From Cylicocyclus nassatus (taxonomy: Eukaryota > Nematoda > Chromadorea > Rhabditida > Strongylidae): 64,000 nt of DNA. Position numbers and translations under genes: made by a program. Numbering within the stretch: position 1 is the stretch's first letter; each line of letters begins with the position of its first letter. The stretch lies in assembly GCA_958299035.1 (NCBI GenBank), contig CATQJL010000305.1, positions 65,429,618 to 65,493,617 of the forward strand. The letters run 5' to 3'. Under the pieces are notes generated by a model. It had not been told where the DNA came from and made no database searches. It saw nothing but the letters and a program-made list of their open reading frames with translations. Of the stretch, positions 23,483-33,110 are shown in pieces.

Positions 23483-23980
23483 TTATCCGTTCTTCTTATT
23501 TCCTCCACGTCGTCCTCCACCGCCGCCACCTCCTCGTCCGCCACCGCCACCGCCTCGTCCTCCACCACCGCCGCCTCGTCCACCACCGCCACCACCTCCT
23601 CCACGTCCTCCACCGCCTCCTCCACGGTTACCTCCTCCACCTCCACCACCTCCTCCTCTTCCGCCACCGCCACCTTGTCCGCCTCCACCTCCACCAAATC
23701 CGCTTCCTCCTTGTCCACCTCCACCAAATCCGCCTCCTCCTCGTGGGCCTCCACCTCCACCAAATCCGCCTCCTCCTCGCGGGCCTCCACCTCCACCAAA
23801 TCCGCCTCCTCCACCGAAAGGGCGACCAAATCCTGGTCCTCCAAAAGGTCGTGGGCCGAATCCTCCATAAGGTCTAGGTCCGAAAGGTCCAAAGAAGGGT
23901 CGTGGAGGTCCCCATCCCCACTGTGCTGATGTGATTGCTATGGAGAGTGATATGAAGAGGGTAACGAGAAGGTACCGCAT
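23483..23980 (-). CDS. Gly-rich secreted peptide G2-B (165 aa)
   Basis: A complete single-exon frame from the ATG at 23980 to the TAA at 23483. Residues 1-19 are a signal peptide of almost the same sequence as in G1. The mature chain starts QWGWGPPRPFFGPFGPRP, continues with Phe-Gly-Pro-Arg-Pro repeats to about residue 50, then FGGGGGPRGGG modules, and then long RGGGGG blocks to the basic end RRGGNKKNG. Nearly all codons in the repeat are GGN or CGN, which makes the opposite strand Pro-rich. The ATG lies one base after the acceptor-like ATATTTTAG. Upstream at 24415-24465 lies the conserved promoter-like block. It is the intact relative of the truncated 9132-9407. It is probably secreted; the molecular function (antimicrobial, cuticle or matrix) is inference. 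Confidence 0.75.
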   Translation of the reverse strand: MRYLLVTLFISLSIAITSAQWGWGPPRPFFGPFGPRPYGGFGPRPFGGPGFGRPFGGGGGFGGGGGPRGGGGFGGGGGPRGGGGFGGGGQGGSGFGGGGGGQGGGGGRGGGGGGGGGNRGGGGGGRGGGGGGGGRGGGGGGRGGGGGGRGGGGGGGRRGGNKKNG

Positions 23981-24414
23981 CCTAAAATATTCTATTTTGG
24001 TGATGCAAATTCAAAGGTGCCAGAGCTCACCCAAGAAAAGTGTTTATTGTATGCTATATCTTGCGACGTCTTGAGGATCTGAAAAAATAGGTGGATCTGA
24101 AGAAAGATTTACAAGGTTCCTTCTATGCATCGTGAGCGCAAGGAAATGGCATAGAACTATTGCATACACGATTTTTTACACAGATGAGCCTTGGCACAAA
24201 CCTCACTCATAACGAGAGAGGGAAACACTTGCTACTTTTAAATTGGCCATGTCTCAGAATAAGTTGGGGAAGTAGATAAAAGTCACAAATTTAAACTAAA
24301 ACAAGTAAAGCTATGCTATTGTTGAGCATTAAAGTATATAAAAAAGAAAAACTCCTGTCTGCTATTTATCATGTTTTACATTGAAAGAAGAAGATCTCAA
24401 AAAGCCATGAGTTC
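23981..24414. other. 5' flank/UTR-intron region of G2-B
   Basis: No ORF of note. A probable 5'UTR intron ends at 23981-23982. Confidence 0.35.
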
Positions 24415-24465
24415 GTGAAATCAATGGCGATCTCGTTCCAAACCAAGGCTACGCATTTATAAAGC
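24415..24465 (-). promoter_or_regulatory. Promoter-like block of G2-B
   Basis: GAAATCAATGGCGATCTCGT and CCAAGGCTACGCATTTATA resemble the blocks upstream of both G1 copies. TTTATAAA serves as the TATA-like element on the minus strand. Confidence 0.45.
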
Positions 24466-24714
24466 TGTTCGCTGTACAGTCACCGCAGATGAACTGAAGA
24501 ACGTAACATTCTTTTGATTTACTTTCTTCCTATTTGGTTTTTACAGATTTCCTATTGCGCGAGAGACTGTGCAACGCTGTTATCCTGCGTCTGTGTGTGA
24601 ACTTGAACTGCAATTCGGATTTGATAGTTGCATTTACAAAAGCGCTCGTTCATATTTTTTCATAGATTTAGAATTGCAAGAATGGCAAAAGAATTCTGAG
24701 ATACATACAGGGTG

Positions 24715-25405
24715 GCCCAAAAAATGTGCCTACGTTTATTTGTAAATAACTCCTTTACCTCGAAATTTTTCGCAAAGATGTAGGTACCATTTTGTAAAGC
24801 TGGCTTAAACTTAGATTTATAGTATGGAACGAATTACCGATCTCTCTTCATTACTATAGGATTACGGTATGAAGTCGCAGCATATGGCGACACTGTGGGA
24901 CTGAGATAGGCTGTTCGCCAAAAAAGCACCGAACAAATCTGTCAAGTTGTGTAAAAAGTCATGCATGCTGATTTCACTACATAGCTTTTCGCGCGTTCTC
25001 GGAGCTTTTTAAACGGCGTAATCAGAATTTTGACAAATAGAAGTCGATTGTTACAGTAAATCTGGCATAACCTATGAGAAAAGCGTTACGGTGAAGTGTA
25101 GTATATTATATATTATATTATTATATTAGTGTATCATGTTTGAAATCAGCGAGTTTGATTAGGCTAATGTGAGACTTTTCAGCTTCTTCAATCGTTTTTC
25201 AGGGGTGAAGTAAGACCTTTAATGACGCAAAACACTCCATAAAATCTACCGTTCTACGGCAATGAAGAGAGAAGGGCAATTCTCTCTTTACTGCAAATCT
25301 AAGTTAAAGCCAGCTTTACAAAATGGTACCTAAAGCTTTTCGAAAGACCTCATGACAAGCGGTCATCCACAGTTGAACGGCAGGCACATTTTTTTGGGAC
25401 TTCAT
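24715..25405. mobile_element. Mariner-type non-autonomous element
   Basis: The ends GGGTGGCCCAAAAAATGTGCC and the complementary GGCACATTTTTTTGGGAC are typical of mariner terminal repeats. Inverted homology continues about 130 bases inward (for example GGTACCATTTTGTAAAGCTGG). No transposase frame is seen. Confidence 0.7.
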
Positions 25406-25841
25406 GTGTAGTGAATGTAAGAAGCACAGCAAGAAAGTACAGACATAGTGACTTGCACTACAGGTTTTTCATTGGACAGTATGGAGAGGTATAAACAACG
25501 CGTAACTGATGGCATCTCAAAACATGCTCGATAGTAACGGGGCATGAGGGGTGGGACTATGAACAAAACGGTGAGAAGCATAACCAGTTTGGAAGAAGCA
25601 CAAAGGGGTTGCAACAGAGTGTAGTGTTTAGAAAAGCGTGAGATTTTTGAAACTTTGATATGAATATGATTAGCCAACGGACTCATCACAACCCGAAGTT
25701 TGCCCAAGTCCTATCCATTACATCCGCAGGATCGCCTTTAAAAACTGAAACAACTAACATCCTTGGTCATGCTATCATCTCACGTATCATAGAAAAAACT
25801 CAGTTCTCACCATTGTTCGTTAAGCTTTAATCTTATCGTGA
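25406..25841. other. Intergenic, nothing recognised
   Basis: Only short ORFs. The stretch between the mariner MITE and the next MITE shows nothing supported. Confidence 0.4.
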
Positions 25842-26086
25842 TTGAGCAGATATCTCACGCAATTTCAGTTGCGACGCGATTTGGCAATACTCCAATTGGT
25901 CATAACTCATCCTAAGGGATTTCTAAATGTACGGAAGATAGTGCATCTATCAATTTACGAAAGTTATACGTGCTGTGCCTTTGCCTCTACCAACATTGAA
26001 TTTGAAGAGATCTGGCAAAGTGTCAGATCGCATGGCGACTGAAATCGCGCGTGGTATGCGATTTCAGTCGCCACGTATGCCTTGGG
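25842..26086. repeat. MITE of the CGCGATTT family, copy 1
   Basis: Ends contain TCACGCAATTTCAGTTGCGA and GCGATTTCAGTCGCCACGTA. It aligns with 51557-51797 and, more weakly, 34448-34660. A small secondary palindrome lies at its right end (26030-26080). Confidence 0.6.
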
Positions 26087-26879
26087 CCTAATATTTCCTT
26101 CTCTATAAATTTTTAAAGGATTCCTATCAGAAAAAGTACTTCAGCTAACCGTTGAATCCAAATTCTCATTTATAATGGCACATACTGTATCAGTCTCGGG
26201 TTTCGGTTTTGCTCTGGGAGTATCTTGATCGCTCGTTTCAAAACTGCCGAGAGGAAGTCAATTTTTTTACTTTGATATAACACCACATTTGAACGAAATT
26301 AGCTAAATTGATTTCCATAAGTGGATACTTTCTACCTACTAGGATTGCACTGAAAGTAGAAAAGCTTGCAAATAACAACGTCGTTACAACTATGTATTTC
26401 TGAAATCTCTCAATATAAAATTTTTTTGTCTCGTTTGTACTGTGGCCCCTCAAGTCGTTGGAGAAATACGATCTAAAAGATCAAATTTGTGCAGTACAAA
26501 CTACACTGAAGTGCTGAACCATAAATCAATAAAATACTTGTACTCTAGTGTGATGACAAGTTCAATGATTCAGCAAAAAATCAGTGATTTTTGAGTGACC
26601 TTAGGAATGCGGAAGAGGTGATATTGGACAAATGCGCACTTACATCAAGCATTGAAGCAAAATTCCTATCAAGTCATCGATTTCTGATACTTTTGGCCAA
26701 ATGGACCGAATCAAGTTTTTATCAACTTTATTGGTGTTACTCAACCGGTTCTATGTCACCTGAAGGAAAAAAAGCAAACGGCGTCATCACTGAGACGATC
26801 GTTGTATCAAGTGAAACGTCATTCGAATTACACTACTATTGACTAAGAAAAACAGATTGTTTAGAAGATCGCCTTTTTT
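26087..26879. other. Intergenic, nothing recognised
   Basis: AT-rich with short ORFs only; nothing supported. Confidence 0.4.
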
Positions 26880-27480
26880 GACAAGTGAACGAAGTGGCCT
26901 TTCTATATGAAAAGTATACTGTCTTATAGACCAATGAACACTGTTTTCAACTGCTTAGGTATCTGCAAAGCGCTTCTATGAGGGAAATTACAGAAACTTT
27001 TTATGAAAAAAATTGGAGTCGCCGCTACAATGAAAACCATTCACACTGCCTTCCTTGGGCTCAAATGGACCTATGATTACTCCTTTGGTGCTTTATGCAA
27101 TTTTATATCTTCTGTTTAATGGACTCATGTCGGTCATTGCTCGATTCAAGCGCCGGAAAGGCCTACTTCTACCTCACAATCAGCCGAATCCTTCAATTTT
27201 TACACCAAAAATTCTCACAACTCCCCACTCAGAAGCGCTCTACAGGCAAAGAAAGCAGATTTAGAACCAGCGTCCTACGCTCTATAAGACGATGTAACTT
27301 TGATTCAACTGGCTGAAAGGTGGGGCTTTGTGACATAATTAAGGCCGCTCGCGCACGCGACGCAGTCTGCGTCTCTCTCGCCGCGTGCTCTCTGATCATT
27401 ATCTAGCATTAATTAAGTCACGAAGCCCCGCCTTCCAGCCCTCAAGCCAGTTTGAAACAAAGGATACTATTCATATGAGA
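26880..27480. repeat. Foldback element broken by a nested MITE
   Basis: The left arm near 26900-26990 (TATACTGTCTTATAGA, GCGCTTCTATGAGG) and the right arm near 27215-27300 are inverted repeats. The right arm is interrupted by the MITE at 27300-27461, giving a relative insertion order. Confidence 0.55.
27300..27461. repeat. TTCAACTGGCTGGAAGG MITE, copy 1
   Basis: Ends TTCAACTGGCTGAAAGGTGG and the complement of its right end (CTTCCAGCCCTCAAGCCAG). The core contains CGACGCAGTCTGCGTC. Sister copies lie at 50546-50705 and 61052-61206. Confidence 0.75.
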
Positions 27481-27788
27481 CGCTAATTCAATCAAGTATC
27501 CTTCCCGAGCGAAACTAAAAATTTACTCCCTGTGGCCATTATCAAGACCTTTGTCATTCAGGCGTAGTAAGAGAATTCTAGGATTGTTTGTTGTATTCTA
27601 CAGAACCAGTAGGTAGTGAGTGCAATCGTATCTCAATACATTCAATTGTCTGCAAGAAATGATACGACAATTATTATCCCAACAGTAAGTTTACACCAAT
27701 GCACCTCAAAATGCACTCTTGACTTGCACTTCCTTATAAAACAAAAGTGCATGCAGTAAAATAAAGATGCAGTAAAATAAAGGTCATG

Positions 27789-27838
27789 TACTTTGGCGAA
27801 CTGGGAGTGGGATAAGTGAATAAATACACTTTTTTCAC
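27789..27838 (+). promoter_or_regulatory. Core promoter of the 68 aa peptide gene
   Basis: ACTTTGGCGAACTGG, then GTGGGATAAGTG, then the TATA-like GAATAAATAC. The same order and spacing recurs at 31261-31318 upstream of the paralogous gene. GGATAAG fits a GATA-factor site; it is not kept in the second promoter. Confidence 0.6.
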
Positions 27839-27875
27839 CTGCTACTCAGTTCTTCAATCTACTTCTTATTCTCAG

Positions 27876-27928
27876 GTAAAAAAACTTTAGTTTTTGATTG
27901 CTTTTCCATCTGAACCATTTTCTTCAAG
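27876..27928 (+). other. 5'UTR intron (53 nt)
   Basis: Donor CTCAG/GTAAAA and acceptor TTCTTCAAG lie one base before the ATG. The paralogous gene has an intron of 48 nt at the same place (31352-31399). Spliced-leader addition at the acceptor is an alternative. Confidence 0.5.
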
Positions 27929-27929
27929 A

Positions 27930-28136
27930 ATGAAGTCATTGACAATCGTTGTTGTACTATTGTCTCTTCTGGCTTACGCCACAGCACAGTTTGGCATCTA
28001 CCTTGGCGCGCATCCTGGATGGGGCTACGGTTATGGCCATGGATATTACGGACGCCCATGGTGGGCTCGACGACGTTTCTGGGGACCACCACCACCAGGA
28101 CATCCTGCTTGGTATCATCCGTACTGGAAAGCTTGA
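27930..28136 (+). CDS. Secreted Trp/Arg/Gly-rich cationic peptide, 68 aa
   Basis: The start is taken at the ATG at 27930, not further upstream, because a hydrophobic signal peptide begins exactly there (MKSLTIVVVLLSLLAYATA, 19 residues, Ala at the cleavage site) and the acceptor-like TTCAAG precedes it by one base. The predicted mature peptide of 49 residues starts QFGIYLG and is rich in Gly, Tyr, Trp, Arg and Pro (GYGYGHGYYGRPWWARRRFW, then PPPPGHP), with no Cys. It is clearly paralogous to the 70 aa gene at 31401, and its signal peptide/QFG junction resembles the QWG junction of the Gly-rich G1/G2 peptides. Cationic Gly/Tyr/Trp-rich secreted peptides with a QWG/QFG start recall the nematode NLP-29/caenacin-type epidermal antimicrobial peptides. 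That likeness is compositional, not proven homology. Confidence 0.75.
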   Translation: MKSLTIVVVLLSLLAYATAQFGIYLGAHPGWGYGYGHGYYGRPWWARRRFWGPPPPGHPAWYHPYWKA

Positions 28137-29279
28137 AAGCCTGTAATGATATCTTAATTGCTACGAGATGTTCCTGCTTATATATTTTGATTGTTCAATT
28201 GGATTACAATGAATTATTCTCTATCAATCATCTGACCAATCATTTCCTTTGATCTATAACTTATCTGAAACCCTTAGCATATTCGCCATTTTTAGCGTTA
28301 GTAGTGAGCCTAATACCGTACCTCACTTGCAAAGAAGAAAATCCTCTGGTTTATTCCCGTCAAATGAAAGTGAGTCTCGTGCGAAAACAACCACTTCTTG
28401 AAAGTTTAAGGTTAGACGATCGTCTAATCAAACAAGCACAACATTTACTCAACTATTTTCCTTAAAAGGAGCGATGAGGTCAGCGCACTCCTCTCGTAAA
28501 CGAAACAAAAAAGTTTAGGCTCAATAAGAAAAAGAAACTTCGTCGATTGGATTGGTTCACATACGGAAAAGTGTGATTCTGAAGTGCAGCAGCTATGGTT
28601 TCAACCAAAATAAATCATGATTTCGATGGCAGACAAGCAGATCCACGTCTTTCATTCAGGCAGCATCAGAGGGATGATTGTGTTTCTAGCAAACTTCTGC
28701 GTAAACCAGCTAGCAACAACCGCCTTCTTTCAAATTCCTTAACATATAGTTATGAGTCACCAGCATTCGATTCTTGAGGAATGTGTAAATTGGCGGAAAT
28801 ACTTCCATGAAATTTGTTTCCTATTTCAAGACAGACTCCATTGCCCACCATACCTGCAATAATGAAAATCTCTTCAATTCAAATTTGTTTGGCAGAATTT
28901 TGCGTTCCAAATTTTAAGGTGGTGGGAGGGAAGGTGGGAATGGGAATATTTGCGAAATGAAGGTAGCGAAGGCACATTTGCGTTCTGAAAGCGCCATTTA
29001 TTTGCGGGATACATGATTAAAACCAACTCTCTGTTTAACCCTTTGAGCAAGTGAACATACTCTGAGTCTTCAAAGCAGTTCTGAAGACTCAGGAGAGTTT
29101 CTTGACCTCATTCAGAGTTTCAAGCATCTTATTCATATCTTTGAAAGTGCTTTTCAGTACACGTACAATATCGCTCACAAAACGTGTAAAATTTTCGTAA
29201 TTTCGCGAAGTCCTGAAATTCCGCGACATTCAACGAGATTTTGCAGTTCTGTGAGCGGTCTCGTGCTAGCTTAACTACT
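28137..29279. other. Intergenic, nothing recognised
   Basis: 3' flank of the 68 aa gene followed by AT-rich DNA with short ORFs. No repeat or gene is recognised. Confidence 0.4.
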
Positions 29280-29368
29280 TCAAACCTACTTGCCTCCCAC
29301 CTCCAGGGCTCGGCAACTCAGACAATTGCATCGGGAAGTTCGCGGGTGCTTGTTCGGCCACCAATCAT

Positions 29369-29916
29369 CCATGCCGCGAGCTGCCCGGTATAAACCGATA
29401 TTGGACCCGATAAGTGACCGCGGCGCATCCTGTAAGTGCCCGATAGTTGACCCGACTAGCATGCTTGTGAGGCCTAGGAAGAGTGAAAAAACTTCTGGCC
29501 TGCCTTTTATGACAACGGCTAAGTGCAAATTGAGCAACTAGTTGGCTCATTTGTTGACATCACCTAGTGTCATCGATAACACTCATCCGATTGCTGAAGT
29601 TTGTTTCACAAGCATGTGAACTTAACTGTCACACAGGACTAAACCCAAGAAGCGATTACCAGGGTCACAAACACTTAGGATAGCCCCATCGCTGCGGCGT
29701 ACCTCACGCGGGTTGCGCCTTACTACAGCGTGTAAGAAGTGCGGCCTTTGATAGGGCCCGCGGCACGCCGAGTAAGATGATTGGGCCGCGACTCTCCCGA
29801 TAAGCTCTTTCCGATTGTAACTTTGGCCGCAGCGTTCCCGGTAAAATATACATGGGCCGCGGCGTGCGCGGCTGAAATTTTGAGGGCCGCGGCGCGCTAT
29901 GTAGCACGCTTTGAGG
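29369..29916. repeat. GC-rich degenerate minisatellite
   Basis: Repeated units of about 29-42 bases of the form GGGCCGCGGCGT.C.CGGTAAAATAT.. are clearest at 29684-29916 (five to six units), with related units at 29369-29452. GC content is far above the flanks. Overlapping ORFs here are by-products of repetition. Confidence 0.65.
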
Positions 29917-31260
29917 CCACGAACTTTCCGATGCAATTGTCTGAGAAGGCTGGCAACAACAATAACTTTCTGCTATGAAATTCTCCCCCGACTCCGCAAA
30001 ATTTCCACGAAGTTCGTTTAATGTTAAATCATGTGAAAAAAGCTTTTATTCATGTACAAAATGAAGAATCAACCATCGAATACTACCCTACATAGTTTCA
30101 AGAAAAGAGCCTTGGTCAAATTTTCGGGAAAAGGGAAACTTCTTTCCAGATACAACATTAGCGAAACCGTACTGATATGACTGACAAGACAGATAAATAC
30201 AGTAAGCGCCTGGTTCCTACACATCAAACTGGACTGAGGTACGAGTCCCTCCAGGATAGGAAAGCGTACTCGCAAGAGTCTACCATGTTTTGTACCTATA
30301 TAGTACCAGATAATGTACTTGTACATCTAAAGACTACCGGCTGAGGATATCCGCATGAAAAGAAAAATTGCCTCTCGGTTTTCCGTAACTTTCCAACGAT
30401 TCCCAACAGAGTTCGATTTACTTCATGCAATATGCACAACTTCGCTATCATATCGTATACTTACAGGCACAGTCTTGGTAACCCTGTTCTTTTTTACTTT
30501 TAGCGAGACTCAAGAGATAATCGAAGTTGAGTAGATCCAGCTAATAAACAAAAATTGCGAAATTAGCGAATAATCAAGAGCGGTATATATTGTAAATATC
30601 ATGACTCTTGAAATAAACTAAAATATGAATAAAATCACGCCAGAAAGCATCTCCTGGTCTTTTACGTGTACATAGTTCGTGCATCCATTCCGTATCAAGG
30701 AGTCTGTAAGATTTGAAGAGCACCAATGAGGCATGGACGAAGCGTCTGTGAACGTAAAATCGATCAAGAAATAAAAGTTGAAACCATTTCTGCTGAAAAT
30801 GGGTGAAAGCTTTGCAGTGCTGAGAATGAATTGGTATCTACGGATAATCTACGGGTAATGTCTCAAAAAATGTGCGCGTGCTAATAGCGGATTGTGGATT
30901 TCAGATTTAGACGAGCTAAGATCCATTTTTTTTCCATTTTATTCAAAGATGGTTGAAAACTAGATCTGATGGAGGATATTTGCTTCGGTATCTACTGTAC
31001 TCAAATGGTCTATACTGCAAGATGTAATTGGATGCCGCATTAATTTCGGAAACGCTTTCCGTATGTGCTAATCAAAATTAGTTGGTCCTACATATGTCTT
31101 TATCTGCAACCTGGAGACTACGAATGCTTTTCCTTCACAAAGCAGCTTAGCGAGTAAGAGAATTTGTAATGAGCGTTTCCGCAATTGTCTGTACTACTTT
31201 AAGTGTAGAACATTGATTGCCAAATTTCGTTGTAAATCAATAGTACATGTAATAAAATTA
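29917..31260. other. Intergenic, nothing recognised
   Basis: AT-rich with short ORFs only; no supported feature before the promoter at 31261. Confidence 0.4.
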
Positions 31261-31318
31261 AGGACATGGACTTTGGCGAACTGGATGTGCTATGAGTGAA
31301 TAAATACGTTTTTCACTC
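31261..31318 (+). promoter_or_regulatory. Core promoter of the 70 aa peptide gene
   Basis: ACTTTGGCGAACTGG, GAGTGAATAAATACG and TTTTCAC are shared with 27789-27838, in contrast to the diverged flanks. This indicates selection or recent duplication. Confidence 0.6.
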
Positions 31319-31351
31319 TGATTCTTAGTTTTCTACTTTATTCCTCACCAG

Positions 31352-31399
31352 GTAAGGGTAGCTCTTGAGGTTGTCCTCATCTAAATTGCTTTTTTTCAG
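31352..31399 (+). other. 5'UTR intron (48 nt)
   Basis: Donor CACCAG/GTAAGG and acceptor TTTTTTTCAG lie one base before the ATG. This is a strong canonical pair. Confidence 0.6.
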
Positions 31400-31400
31400 A

Positions 31401-31613
31401 ATGCATTCCTTGATAATTGCTCTTCTACTACTGTCGCTTGTTGATTACGCCCCAGCACAGTTCGGCTTATACATTGGCCCACAGCCTTGGATGTTTGGAG
31501 GTTATGGTGGTGGCTATGGCGGATGGGGATATAGGAGACGATGGTGGAGACGACCATGGAGAAGGCCATGGTTTGCGCGCCCATATTATTATACGCCGTA
31601 TTTTTGTTGTTAA
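31401..31613 (+). CDS. Secreted Trp/Arg/Gly-rich cationic peptide, 70 aa
   Basis: The start ATG at 31401 directly follows the acceptor TTTTTTTCAG-A, and the following 19 residues (MHSLIIALLLLSLVDYAPA) are a signal peptide aligned with that of the 68 aa paralogue. The mature peptide begins QFGLYIG, continues with Met/Phe/Gly/Tyr repeats (FGGYGGGYGGWGY), then an unusually basic Trp/Arg block (RRRWWRRPWRRPW), and ends in CC. The high positive charge interleaved with Trp is typical of membrane-active antimicrobial peptides. The terminal Cys pair could support dimerisation. A polyadenylation-type AATAAA occurs at 31803-31808. The tandem arrangement and shared promoter with 27930 indicate local gene duplication. 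The biological role is inferred only. Confidence 0.75.
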   Translation: MHSLIIALLLLSLVDYAPAQFGLYIGPQPWMFGGYGGGYGGWGYRRRWWRRPWRRPWFARPYYYTPYFCC

Positions 31614-32046
31614 TCATATTGAGACCGTTTGAGATATCCTAGTCACACCATGTGTCAATCTGCGTACACATATATCCTATTCAATTTCGACAAGAGATTC
31701 TTCTTTTTTCCAAACAAAGAAATGCCCACGTCTGCAAATAGCTGGTAGGGTGTAAGCAAATTTTTTTTACTTCATTGATGGGCACGATTTATGTTTATAA
31801 CAAATAAATTATCGTTAATCCATCTCACAAAACCCTTACTTAAACGTACGAAGACAGCTAGCCGTTTACAAATGGACTAACTAACTTTCTTATGGGTGAA
31901 AGTCATTGATTTCGATCCGAGCGAAAAAAACTGGTTTTCGCCAAAGTGCAAGTTTGTTTCATAAATCGCACCTTTCCATGTGACGTCTTCAATTGAAAAC
32001 TCCTCGTTCATGATCATGACATGCAAAATCACCAAACTTACCATTT
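31614..32046. other. 3' flank, nothing else recognised
   Basis: Contains the probable polyadenylation signal of the 70 aa gene; no other feature. Confidence 0.4.
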
Positions 32047-32405
32047 ACATTGCTTAAAGCTACTGTCTCTGCAGAATCTCGTTTTCCAGATATTCACCTT
32101 CTCGGAGCTCGCCAAAAGTCCATATCTAGGCTTTCCAGAGGCTGAAATTGGCGAAAATGAGCCTTTTCTGAAGCTATACGGACCGCATTCAACGGAGAAT
32201 ACGCGCAAGTGGGCGGGGATCAGAACGAGGGAGGAGGTGCGCCAAAGGCCGGCATATCTTTACCGAATGTGGAAATGAAAAGCTTCGTAAAAAGCTCACT
32301 TTCGTCATGTTTATGCTCTGAAAAGCCCAGATATTGATTCGCCATGGCGAGAAGGCTCTGAAAAGGTGAAAAACTGGAATACGAAATTTTGCCGAGATAC
32401 TGCCT
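32047..32405. repeat. Foldback element with ~110 bp arms
   Basis: The left arm (32067-32180, with CCAGATATTCACCTTCTCGG) is an imperfect inverted repeat of the right arm (32280-32400), around a short GC-rich centre. Confidence 0.65.
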
Positions 32406-32645
32406 TTGACTCTGTCGCAGCGCACGCCCGCATTGCATTGGGACGACTTAGGGTTTTTAGACCAAACATGGTATTCTTACAGTTTGTTTAGTACTTTGCA
32501 ATAATTACGCTTCGTATCATGTGCAATTCAAGCCAGGGCAATGGCTAGCAGTTCAGAGGACCGCTACCTTTTATGGGGTAGTGATTGGGTCATCGTTGTA
32601 AGCAGCGCACAAAAAAGGAACGCATATTATTCATTTCACGACTAA

Positions 32646-33110
32646 CAAGGGAACGAAGGTTGGTCGAAGTGGCTTTTCAAAATGCAATGTATACTGTTTT
32701 GTAGAGCTTGAAACGCTGACTCCAAATCTGCCTTCGTTATCTGCTGCGGGCTTCTGGGCGAGGAGTTATGAACATTTTTGTGAGTGAAAAATCATTTGCA
32801 ACATTAGTGTAAAATCAGTCGTAACATTTTTTCTAGGGCCTAATTGATAGTGGAGTCATTCGATGCAATGAATATTTTTGAATCAAATATACCAACTCAG
32901 TGCTGCCTCATTCGAACATTAGGAAAAGGTTACGACTGATTTTATACCAATTTTGCATTTTAATTTTTGCTCACAAAAACCTTCATAACTCCTCACCCAG
33001 AAGCCCGCAGCAGATAGCAAAGATAGATTGAAATCAGCGTTCCAAGCTCTACAAAAAAATGTACATCTCATTTTGAAAGGCCACTTCGACCAACCTTCCT
33101 TCCCTTGTAA
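32646..33110. repeat. Foldback element, ACAAGGGAA family
   Basis: Begins ACAAGGGAACGAAGGTTGGT and ends in the complement CTTCCTTCCCTTGT. The arms are about 130-150 bases, including GCTGCGGGCTTCTGGG and its complement. It shares terminal bases with 4410-4887. Confidence 0.75.

Noticed and set aside
23410..23929. ORFs of 160, 163 and 132 codons overlapping G2-B
   Set aside because: Same repeat shadow. Only the frame with signal peptide, QWGW start and acceptor before the ATG is credible.
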